Source: Flavobacteriales bacterium (lineage in GTDB: Bacteria > Bacteroidota > Bacteroidia > Flavobacteriales_D > Sanyastnellaceae). Taken from it: a stretch of DNA of 6,295 nt. The notes below the pieces were generated by a model. That model was given only the letters and a program-made list of their open reading frames with translations, was not told the DNA's origin and did not search any database. The position numbers and the translations under genes are program-made. Shown piece after piece: positions 1 through 6,205 of the stretch (the first letter of the stretch is position 1; each line of letters starts with the position of its first letter). The stretch spans positions 1-6,295 of the forward strand of contig CANGVZ010000132.1 of NCBI GenBank assembly GCA_947457285.1, read 5' to 3'.

Positions 1-496
1 GAAAGTGCGCCCTATCCAATGGCTGTTCTTTCTCATTGCCTTTATTGGCGCGGTGATGATCAAAGGATTCGACACCCGCGTTTCGCTCGAATGGCTTTTG
101 GTGGGTATCACATCTGCGCTATTCGCCGGACTCGCTTACAACAGCATCATTAAAAGCAAAGGAACTGATCACGCAATGACCATCGTTTTATATAATCCAA
201 TGGTCGCGATTCCCATTACTGGTATTTGGTGTTTTTATGATTATGTCCAGCCTAAAGGCCTCGAGTGGCTCTGGATGCTCATCATGGGCATTTTCGCGCA
301 TACCGCGCAATACCTCATGACGCTCGCACTTCACAGTGATGTTGCCAGCAAGATCACCCCTTGGAATTACTTCGGTGCCATATTCGCTTTGGTGATTGGG
401 TATTTCTTCTTTGATGAAGATATCGCTTGGCTTAGCGTTATGGGTATGATGTTCGTAGTAACGGGAGTAATCCTAAACGCGCGTGTAAAAAGATAA
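1..496 (+). CDS. EamA/DMT-family membrane transporter, C-terminal part
   Basis: The reading frame is open from the first base, so the gene begins upstream of the window. A GTG at 5 is in frame but is probably internal. The visible 164 codons hold about six hydrophobic helices. The first (residues 5-20 counted from the GTG) looks like the last helix of the first EamA repeat. Residues 28-160 look like a complete second repeat, ending in the typical pattern of a Pro-Trp-Asn-Tyr helix start, a Gly-Tyr-Phe-Phe-Phe-Asp-Glu turn and a final Gly-rich helix before a basic tail (ArgValLysArg). Full family members have ten helices and roughly 290 residues, so nearly half is missing to the left. The family exports or imports small metabolites through the inner membrane; the substrate cannot be told. 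It converges on the Ccm operon and ends 4 nt from the last gene there, so it is not part of that operon. Confidence 0.85.
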   Translation, partial: KVRPIQWLFFLIAFIGAVMIKGFDTRVSLEWLLVGITSALFAGLAYNSIIKSKGTDHAMTIVLYNPMVAIPITGIWCFYDYVQPKGLEWLWMLIMGIFAHTAQYLMTLALHSDVASKITPWNYFGAIFALVIGYFFFDEDIAWLSVMGMMFVVTGVILNARVKR

Positions 497-509
497 AGGT
501 TTATCTTTT
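488..509. terminator. AT-rich bidirectional terminator palindrome
   Basis: A perfect 10-base inverted repeat (AAAAGATAAA, then GG, then TTTATCTTTT) sits exactly between the two convergent genes. Allowing a 4-nt AGGT loop, it folds as a 9-bp stem on either strand, with U-rich 3' arms on both transcripts. The TAA stops of both flanking genes (494-496 plus, 503-501 minus) lie within it. The stem has a single G-C pair, so it is weak in energy. The placement between convergent stops and the symmetry support a shared terminator; this is inference from sequence only. Confidence 0.6.
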
Positions 510-896
510 AAACAACCGTGTCCCAAGATAAGCGGCTGGCATATAGAGTGCGACTTCCGTCCACATCCACCAAGGATGGCTAATGGTGAAGAGATTGAAA
601 AGTCCAGCCACGGTAAATAAAGCTCCAACAATCATCGATGGAATTATTGTACTTCTTACAATAAGCCATGCCACTAGGCCTCCAACCAATGCTCCGCAGA
701 TATGTCCTATGAAGATGAGGATAAAAGCCTGTTGGGGCAAACTCGCCACAAATGCTTTGAAAGCCTCCATATTCGAGGAATCTACCCCTTCCGGCAATGG
801 ATACATGGTGCTGTTTACCTTCTCCACAAGTCCGATGAACACGCTTCCAATGACAAGTCCTAGAATGACTGCCAGAATTTTTTTAACTATCTGCAT
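501..896 (-). CDS. Small four-helix inner-membrane protein, function unknown
   Basis: This 131-residue protein has four predicted helices: about 5-25, 55-80, 83-104 and 109-127. Between helices 1 and 2 is a polar loop with a Pro-Leu-Pro-Glu-Gly-Val-Asp segment (33-39). Helix 2 carries a histidine (His65) in a Gly-rich face, and a His-Pro-Trp-Trp-Met-Trp segment (107-112) precedes helix 4. It resembles a widespread family of small uncharacterised Bacteroidota membrane proteins with a similar PPEGVD-type loop; I cannot name the family and assign no function. Its ATG (896-894) lies inside the last codons of ccmF with a 14-nt overlap in another frame, so it is very probably translated from the same mRNA as the Ccm genes. 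An mRNA link does not prove a role in cytochrome assembly. Its stop lies in the terminator palindrome, making it the last gene of the operon. Confidence 0.85.
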   Translation of the reverse strand: MQIVKKILAVILGLVIGSVFIGLVEKVNSTMYPLPEGVDSSNMEAFKAFVASLPQQAFILIFIGHICGALVGGLVAWLIVRSTIIPSMIVGALFTVAGLFNLFTISHPWWMWTEVALYMPAAYLGTRLFKR

Positions 897-3756
897 TCTG
901 CTTCTGTTTACCTTTTGCTAATCTTATTCTGTGACGAATGGCCATGGTGGTTCCAATCACCATCACCAAACAACCCAGCCAAAGTACATTAATTTGTGGA
1001 AATATCTCTGCAGAAAGAATAAGCATATCCTTCACTCCGCTGCTATGTTGCTGCATGGTCAATTCGACACCTTCCGAGGTTTCCTTCAACGACAATAACA
1101 TTTTAAATTTCTCAGACTCTACAGGAAACACAAGAGGAGTTCCGTCTAATGTAGCTACCGTGGCCAATACCATGCGCTCAGTACTTTGTCCGTCGGTGAG
1201 GATAGCGGTGCCGCTCTTCAACACCACATTTTGAGGAAGGTTGGCAGGCAATGAATCCACACGACGCAACGTATCCAGACTTATGGTCACCGTTTCGCTC
1301 AAGCGCACTGGCTGACCAAAGGGAATAACGCCTGACTTTGGCTCGAGATAACCACTCGAGTCTGTCTTCATTTCAGTATCTGTGTACTTGATATAAGTAT
1401 AAAGATCCTTGCTGAGAGAATGACGAATACTTGGTTCGCGGCTGGTTTGGTCTTTAGCAAACAATAAGGTTGGCTCTAGCGTGAATAGCTTCTCACCTGG
1501 TTTGCCCGGCTTCCATTCAGGAGCTTCATCCATATCGTATTCAGCTGGCGTCACTTCCTTCCACAGAGAGTCTTGTGCCCAATCGCGCAAGAAGCTATCA
1601 GAGGCAGTATGCGATTTCAATGATCTGAATAGACTTCCTTGAACCACTACATATTCTCCCTCATTGTAAGAGATCGGCTCTTTTTTCAAATAATCAATAG
1701 TGCAGTACAGGCGATTGCCAGAACGATACTTATCCTTGAAGTGAACAAAATATTCTCCCATTACCATGGTATCGCCCTTGTAAATAAGCATGTCTTCTGA
1801 GTTCGAGAAATCCTTGCTCAGCTCGGTGACGTTACCAATTTTATTTTCAGAGATAAAGAAGCTTTGGGAAGTCGATATCACCGCCCCAATGATGAGCATT
1901 GCAAAACCGACGTGTGCAACGCTAGCTCCAATCACGTCCACTCTGCCTTTTAATACACGAATCGCATAATCGAAATTCGCAAACAATGCCCAGAAGGTTG
2001 CAAACACTAATGCGTAAAGGGGACCTGCATTGCTGTCGAACTCCACCACAAAGCCCAACAAAATTGTGGTGATGAAAGCTAACAATAAACTCAATCCAAT
2101 CTTGCGTGCAAACTCCGAGAAAGGAGTGGTTCTATATTTTAAGAATTGTCCAATTGCCACAATCAAAAAGAGAATGAACGCCAAAGGAATTTGGATGCGA
2201 TGGTATGCATCGAATCTCTCTTTCTCAGCAGGCGCCGAGAAATTGTGCTCCGCCATTCTCTTAAATATATCTAGCCCTGTGCTTTGATGGAGCGATTTCC
2301 AAGTCTCAGAGAAAGGAGCAAGGAAAATATTTCCAACATTCACGCTTGTTTGCACTGTCACGTGCACCGCGGAAAGTGTGAGCACCAAAGCTCCAATGAA
2401 CATCCAAAACTCTCTACTCCAGAGAGCTTCTTCCTGTTCGACATTTGCCTTATACTCTTTGCGATAAGCCAAATACATAAACACCAGAGACACTACTACG
2501 AATATCAGCGTAAGCGTCGGAACTATGGTACCCTCTCCCGGCAATACGCCCTCTCCTGTAGGCAATGATGCCTTGTCGAGTGTCGCCAAGTTGAGGATTG
2601 CGATGATAAAAAGTAATACTGAAACTCCGCCGTAGATGAGTCTTAATTTTTTATTAGAAGAAAGTAAAAATGTACTTAATGCTGTGAAGAACAATAAGTA
2701 CACGAGTAATTGTGCCAATATTCCGCTTTCTACAAATGAGTGAACGCTGCTATCACCCAAGACACCGCTTCGCGTGAGGAAGGTAGAATACAAAACAAGA
2801 ATGAAAGTGCTCAAAGTGAGAACTAATGCACTGAACAGAGAAGTTTGTTTGCGTTGATTAATAACCAACAAGTGAGCAGACGCTACAAATGTGAGCCAAG
2901 GAACAAGAGATGCATTCTCAACAGGATCCCATGCCCAAAAACCACCAAATCCCAATGCTTCGTAAGCCCAAGCACCACCCATGAGAATACCCGTTCCCAA
3001 AATCATCACACCGAAGAATGCCCATGGAATGGCTGGTTTCACCCAACCGCTCCGATCGCCTCTCCAAAGACCGGCAATAGCATAGGCGAATGGAATAAGG
3101 GTTGATGCAAAGCCCAAGAACAATGTTGGTGGGTGAATCGTCATCCAATAATTTTGAAGCAATGGATTCAAGCCACGACCATTAGAAAACACCGGAAGGC
3201 TTAAATAATTCGCGTTTTGAGTCCAAGGCAAACCGACATTCACCGCTGCTTCACGATTTAAAATAAATGGATTACTACCAAATTGGAAATCTCCAAAATA
3301 GACGCCGAGAAGCATCGAAGCCAAGAATACTTCAACACCAGCGACTACGGCCATAACCCAAGGTTCCCAATCACGCGACCAGCGAATCAATAGAAACCCT
3401 AGTATCACATGCCAAAAGGTCCATAGGAGGAAACTTCCCTCCTGTCCTTCCCACATACAAGAGAATACATATTGCAAAGGCATCTCATTGTTGAGGTGTT
3501 CCCATACATATTTGTATTCGTACATGTGATTGACGAGCATATAGAGTAAGGTGCCGATGACACCAATCACCCCTACTCCGTGCAAATAGAAACCGATGCG
3601 TGCTGGTTTTTTCCAAACATCATCGATGCCTTTAGAACGTGCGCTCATGATGTAGGCTATCGTTGCAAAAATTGCTGATGCAAAGCTGAGAACTACAAAA
3701 AAATTGCCCAGCATGCCGGGCAATGCGTTCTCATTGATATACTGTATTTCGTTCAT
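883..3756 (-). CDS. ccmF: CcmF, cytochrome c heme lyase subunit (CcsA/NrfE family), long form
   Basis: This inner-membrane heme lyase takes heme from CcmE and attaches it to CxxCH cysteines of apocytochrome c in the periplasm. The 957-residue protein has many helices. Family marks are a Trp-x-Gly-Gln-Glu-Gly-Ser-Phe-Leu-Leu-Trp segment (102-112), the periplasmic Trp-rich WWD motif (268-288, GlyGlyPheTrpAlaTrpAspProValGluAsn core) and a Ser-Arg-Glu at 447-449. All four heme-related histidines can be placed: His208 (in IleHisProPro) and His615 (in AlaHisValGly) in helices, and His295 and His339 flanking the WWD loop on the periplasmic side. A final helix (922-940) ends in a basic cytoplasmic tail. 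E. coli CcmF has about 650 residues; the excess lies mainly in a loop and helix region after residue 370 and in a periplasmic domain of roughly 280 residues (634-918). The ATG is 23 nt after the ccmE stop, behind an AT-only stretch with no clear Shine-Dalgarno sequence. It overlaps the next gene by 14 nt. Confidence 0.96.
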   Translation of the reverse strand: MNEIQYINENALPGMLGNFFVVLSFASAIFATIAYIMSARSKGIDDVWKKPARIGFYLHGVGVIGVIGTLLYMLVNHMYEYKYVWEHLNNEMPLQYVFSCMWEGQEGSFLLWTFWHVILGFLLIRWSRDWEPWVMAVVAGVEVFLASMLLGVYFGDFQFGSNPFILNREAAVNVGLPWTQNANYLSLPVFSNGRGLNPLLQNYWMTIHPPTLFLGFASTLIPFAYAIAGLWRGDRSGWVKPAIPWAFFGVMILGTGILMGGAWAYEALGFGGFWAWDPVENASLVPWLTFVASAHLLVINQRKQTSLFSALVLTLSTFILVLYSTFLTRSGVLGDSSVHSFVESGILAQLLVYLLFFTALSTFLLSSNKKLRLIYGGVSVLLFIIAILNLATLDKASLPTGEGVLPGEGTIVPTLTLIFVVVSLVFMYLAYRKEYKANVEQEEALWSREFWMFIGALVLTLSAVHVTVQTSVNVGNIFLAPFSETWKSLHQSTGLDIFKRMAEHNFSAPAEKERFDAYHRIQIPLAFILFLIVAIGQFLKYRTTPFSEFARKIGLSLLLAFITTILLGFVVEFDSNAGPLYALVFATFWALFANFDYAIRVLKGRVDVIGASVAHVGFAMLIIGAVISTSQSFFISENKIGNVTELSKDFSNSEDMLIYKGDTMVMGEYFVHFKDKYRSGNRLYCTIDYLKKEPISYNEGEYVVVQGSLFRSLKSHTASDSFLRDWAQDSLWKEVTPAEYDMDEAPEWKPGKPGEKLFTLEPTLLFAKDQTSREPSIRHSLSKDLYTYIKYTDTEMKTDSSGYLEPKSGVIPFGQPVRLSETVTISLDTLRRVDSLPANLPQNVVLKSGTAILTDGQSTERMVLATVATLDGTPLVFPVESEKFKMLLSLKETSEGVELTMQQHSSGVKDMLILSAEIFPQINVLWLGCLVMVIGTTMAIRHRIRLAKGKQKQNADS

Positions 3757-3779
3757 TTATTTTAAAAAAATATCAAAGA

Positions 3780-4193
3780 CTACTGCTGTTTTTCCGCGGT
3801 TTCCAACGAATGTTTTTGATCGTTGTACTTGCTAGGACATTTCATTTGAATATCATTCGCGTGAAATGCACCATCCTCCTCAAATTTTCCAAGTAGTGTG
3901 ATTTTTTCTGAAAACTCCAAACCATCTGGCTTGCCCTTTTCGTAGGTGAGATAAACCTTTTCTGAATGTCCGGTACTATCTACCACATGAAATTTGGTGA
4001 GATTGGCATTGGCCAAAGGATCGTATTCGATGGGTTGTGTTTTATCCAAAGTGCCTGTGATACGGACGTTTTTACCATCTGCTGATTTAGCGCCTTCGAA
4101 AGTGGTGCTCGGTACCGTGCCCACATACACGCTAATAAGAATCGCCGATACCACGGCGATAAGCACCAATAGTACGATATTCGTCTTTTTCAT
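3780..4193 (-). CDS. ccmE: CcmE, periplasmic heme chaperone, Cys-x-x-x-Tyr variant
   Basis: CcmE binds heme covalently in the periplasm and hands it to CcmF. The 137-residue protein has an N-terminal membrane anchor (about 5-24) after two lysines, followed by a beta-rich OB-fold domain. That domain shows the family pattern of a ValArgIleThrGlyThrLeu strand (43-49), a PheHisValValAsp strand (68-72), a Tyr-Glu-Lys-Gly-Lys-Pro-Asp-Gly-Leu turn (84-92) and PheHisAlaAsnAspIle (110-115). At the heme-attachment site, where E. coli has HisAspGluAsnTyr (H130/Y134), this protein has Cys119-Pro-Ser-Lys-Tyr123. Cysteine in this position is known from CcmE of Desulfovibrio and archaea. A short charged tail follows, with a His at 128. 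The ATG overlaps the stop of the ccmD-like gene as ATGA, implying coupled translation; AAAGAG lies just upstream. Confidence 0.94.
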   Translation of the reverse strand: MKKTNIVLLVLIAVVSAILISVYVGTVPSTTFEGAKSADGKNVRITGTLDKTQPIEYDPLANANLTKFHVVDSTGHSEKVYLTYEKGKPDGLEFSEKITLLGKFEEDGAFHANDIQMKCPSKYNDQKHSLETAEKQQ

Positions 4194-4405
4194 GACTCTT
4201 TATTTCTCTTTTCTAATTTACTCACCTTGCGGTCGAGGATGATCACATAAGTGATCAAACCTGCTAATACAACTGCTGCAACAGCAATAACAACGCGAAT
4301 CTTGCCACTAGCATAAAAATACTCTTCTAGACTAGCCGCTTTTGCTGGTATTATCATAACCAGCGAAATCACAAATAGTGCGATTTTCAAAAAATTATTT
4401 TTCAT
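4190..4405 (-). CDS. ccmD: CcmD-like small membrane protein of the heme-handling complex
   Basis: The protein has 71 residues. The reading frame is open further upstream, but that part overlaps ccmC deeply; the ATG at 4405 gives an 11-nt overlap and follows GGAGAG. An N-terminal hydrophobic stretch (5-20) ends in AlaLysAlaAla and looks like a cleavable signal peptide. Then comes a short segment (24-36, with Tyr29, Tyr31 and a SerGlyLysIle turn), one helix (37-56) and a basic tail (AspArgLysValSerLysLeuGluLysArg). CcmD proteins are small single-helix proteins that help CcmC release heme-loaded CcmE. Bacteroidota forms usually carry this extra N-terminal hydrophobic segment and the LeuAspArgLys tail. 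Position between ccmC and ccmE, with overlaps on both sides (ATGA with ccmE), supports the call. Sequence identity to proteobacterial CcmD is too low to rely on, so the name rests on architecture and location. Confidence 0.82.
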   Translation of the reverse strand: MKNNFLKIALFVISLVMIIPAKAASLEEYFYASGKIRVVIAVAAVVLAGLITYVIILDRKVSKLEKRNKES

Positions 4406-5456
4406 CTCTCCACTCGAGTTTTTTGATTCTGAGGTGAATACTGTAAAGCCACCATCCCAATAGTATGTAGCCAAGCACAGCGGGGTAAAACACCATGCGC
4501 AATGAACTATCGAGATCATATGAGCTGAAGGCCGGATTACCGCTCTTTCCGGGGTGCAAACCCTCGGCGAAGCGCGGCATCACCATCAGCAATACCACCA
4601 TTAAAATAAATGCGAATATGTTGAAGATTGCTGCTAAACGCGCACGCTTTTCTTCGTCATTAACACTATTTCTAAGAATGAAATAAGCCATGTACATCAG
4701 AAAAACAACCATCGCACCATTGAGTTGCGGATCATTGGTCCACCATGCACCCCAGGTGAAGCGCGCCCAAATTGAACCTGTGACCAACCCCAATATACAA
4801 AATAGCAATCCCGTATTGGCAGCAGTGGCGGCCTTGAGATCATACATATCTATGGTCTTGAAACTTATCGAAGCATCGAGCGCATCTTCTCTTCCCGACT
4901 TCGATAAAACACGAATGCTTTGAGCAAATGAAATTCCCATCAAAACGAACATCGTAAACCACATCGGCACGTGCCACATCAGGTTGCGAATCGTTTCAAA
5001 AATGATAATTTGAAAAGGATAACCAAAATTACGGTGCTCGTCATTGCTCACTGTCACCTGACAAGCAGACATAGGTTTCACGCCTTCTATAAACGTAAAG
5101 TCTTTTGAGCTGATGGGCTTTTGAACATACACGGTACCGTCGACAGGTGTATTGGCATAAAAACCAATATCATTGGACGGAAGCGTATCGGGAAGTGCAA
5201 CAGAAACCTGAACCTTATTCGCGTCGAGCACTTCTAAAATCGTACAACAGAAATAGGTTTCGCCACTGGCTACGAAAACTTGCAAAGAATCGTTGGTGAA
5301 ATGGGTATTATAGCCCGTGAGTGTGAAATTGTTTTCACCGGGGGAAATTTTATCAATATCGACAGCAAGTCCACCTGGAGCTAGCGGAAACAAAAATGAA
5401 GCGATCACTGCATAAGCCAGAAGTAATACCGCTAAAACCTTAAGCCAAGTCTTCAT
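4395..5456 (-). CDS. ccmC: CcmC, heme-handling protein that loads CcmE, with an inserted periplasmic domain
   Basis: CcmC presents heme at the periplasmic face and transfers it to CcmE. From the ATG at 5456 it has 353 residues, against about 245 in E. coli. Order: helix 1 (5-25), a periplasmic domain (about 28-133), then the usual core with a TrpHisValProMetTrpPhe helix (His162), the Trp-rich loop (235-245: TrpGlyAlaTrpTrpThrAsnAspPro), a GlyLeuHisProGly loop (His301) and a last helix (about 318-338). His162 and His301 match the two heme-ligand histidines H60 and H184 of E. coli. The Trp-rich loop has Asn241 where the classical WGxxWxWD motif has its last Trp. An in-frame TTG at 5462 is an alternative start: AAGGA lies 7 nt before the TTG but 13 nt before the ATG, so the protein may be two residues longer. 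It overlaps the ccmD-like gene by 11 nt. Confidence 0.93.
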   Translation of the reverse strand: MKTWLKVLAVLLLAYAVIASFLFPLAPGGLAVDIDKISPGENNFTLTGYNTHFTNDSLQVFVASGETYFCCTILEVLDANKVQVSVALPDTLPSNDIGFYANTPVDGTVYVQKPISSKDFTFIEGVKPMSACQVTVSNDEHRNFGYPFQIIIFETIRNLMWHVPMWFTMFVLMGISFAQSIRVLSKSGREDALDASISFKTIDMYDLKAATAANTGLLFCILGLVTGSIWARFTWGAWWTNDPQLNGAMVVFLMYMAYFILRNSVNDEEKRARLAAIFNIFAFILMVVLLMVMPRFAEGLHPGKSGNPAFSSYDLDSSLRMVFYPAVLGYILLGWWLYSIHLRIKKLEWRDEK

Positions 5457-5469
5457 AGACAATCTATTT

Positions 5470-5474
5470 TCCTT
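5470..5474 (-). promoter_or_regulatory. Shine-Dalgarno sequence of ccmC
   Basis: AAGGA on the minus strand, in the 36-nt gap after ccmB, is the clearest ribosome binding site in the window. Its distance is 7 nt to the TTG at 5462 and 13 nt to the ATG at 5456. By spacing it favours the TTG start; by codon preference the ATG remains likely. Confidence 0.5.
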
Positions 5475-5492
5475 ATCGAAACAATCAGGTTT

Positions 5493-6155
5493 TTATTCCC
5501 GCCAAAGGTAGGGGAACAAAAGCATGGAAAGAAGCAATGAGGCACCATTTAGAATCAATAATACCAACAAATGGAGACCATTGTTGAGAAATGTCACTCC
5601 CAATAACGCACCAATGGTAAATCGTACAATAGTGATCAACAAGGGAATAATGACGGGAAAACCTAGAATGGCGACCAATCCGACACCTGCTCCGGACTTG
5701 TATGCAAGACCTGCAATAAATGTTAACGTGATGCCCAAACCCGTACTTCCTAGTATCAACCCAATAAATAGCTGATAAAAATCAGCCTTGGCAAAAACAC
5801 TATCCCCGAAAAAAAGAAGAAAGAATAAAAGACTCACAATATTCAAAACAGCTACTAATACGGCATTGTAGGTAGACTTCGCCAGCATAACAGCTTTTGG
5901 GCTTGCCAGACTATACAGATAAAGTTGAGTGCCGCCTCCCTCCTGTTGGAAGGTCTTTTGCATGGCATTAAAGGAAGTGAACAGGCCTGTAATCCAAACC
6001 AAACCTCCCCATACCTGGACACTTTCTATCTGCTCGAGCGACAAATAGCAAACGAAAACGGTAGCCAGCACATACATTCCAACTCCCGCCAAAGCATGCT
6101 TTTGCCTGATCTCAAGCATGAGCTCCTTTTTCCATAATGCCTTGAATGCTGACAT
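5493..6155 (-). CDS. ccmB: CcmB, membrane subunit of the CcmAB ABC transporter
   Basis: CcmB is the permease-like partner of the ATPase CcmA; the complex uses ATP to free heme-loaded CcmE from CcmC and CcmD. From ATG 6155 the protein has 220 residues, the normal family length, and six helices (about 22-40, 48-64, 91-117, 128-150, 157-178 and 193-214). The N-terminus (LeuTrpLysLysGluLeuMetLeuGluIleArgGlnLys) is the cytoplasmic amphipathic start typical of Bacteroidota CcmB. The cytoplasmic loop with PheGlnGlnGluGlyGlyGly and LeuAlaSerProLysAlaVal (69-89), where CcmA is expected to dock, and GlyPheProValIleIleProLeu (165-172) are family hallmarks. The protein ends in PheProTyrLeuTrpArgGlu. An upstream ATG (6173) would add six residues not expected in the family. 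It is the first gene of the operon in this window; ccmA is not beside it. Confidence 0.93.
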   Translation of the reverse strand: MSAFKALWKKELMLEIRQKHALAGVGMYVLATVFVCYLSLEQIESVQVWGGLVWITGLFTSFNAMQKTFQQEGGGTQLYLYSLASPKAVMLAKSTYNAVLVAVLNIVSLLFFLLFFGDSVFAKADFYQLFIGLILGSTGLGITLTFIAGLAYKSGAGVGLVAILGFPVIIPLLITIVRFTIGALLGVTFLNNGLHLLVLLILNGASLLLSMLLFPYLWRE

Positions 6156-6205
6156 GCGGCAAAAATAGCGCATTTGAGTATGTTTGTGGAAAGAAATAAA
6201 ACGCC
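6156..6205. promoter_or_regulatory. Divergent intergenic region with candidate Bacteroidota promoter elements
   Basis: This 50-bp gap separates ccmB from the gene transcribed to the right, so both promoters must lie here or inside the genes. On the plus strand TATGTTTG (6179-6186) fits the Bacteroidota -7 consensus TAnnTTTG and would start a transcript about 15 nt before the TTG at 6206. On the minus strand TATTTTTG (6167-6160) also fits but lies only 4 nt before the ccmB ATG, which would give an almost leaderless mRNA. I see no TTTG-type -33 element at the usual distance for either, so both are tentative. Confidence 0.35.

Noticed and set aside
583..1234. Plus-strand open frames opposite the small membrane protein and the end of ccmF (583-921 and 938-1234)
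   Set aside because: They are antisense to clear coding sequence, lack family patterns, and their products look like translations of reversed membrane genes.
1340..1362. Paired CTCGAG hexamers inside ccmF
   Set aside because: A short chance inverted repeat within coding sequence, with no partner features.
2918..3148. Minus-strand 76-codon frame inside ccmF
   Set aside because: It is a shifted frame within the WWD-motif region of ccmF, which is unbroken; there is no sign of a frameshift or overlapping gene.
3757..3779. AT-only gap between ccmE and ccmF as a possible internal promoter or terminator
   Set aside because: No TAnnTTTG element and no stable stem; it is better explained as an A-rich translation start region.
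4406..4519. Upstream extension of the ccmD-like gene to 4519
   Set aside because: It would overlap the conserved C-terminal part of ccmC, and the ATG at 4405 restores a normal signal-peptide start with GGAGAG before it.
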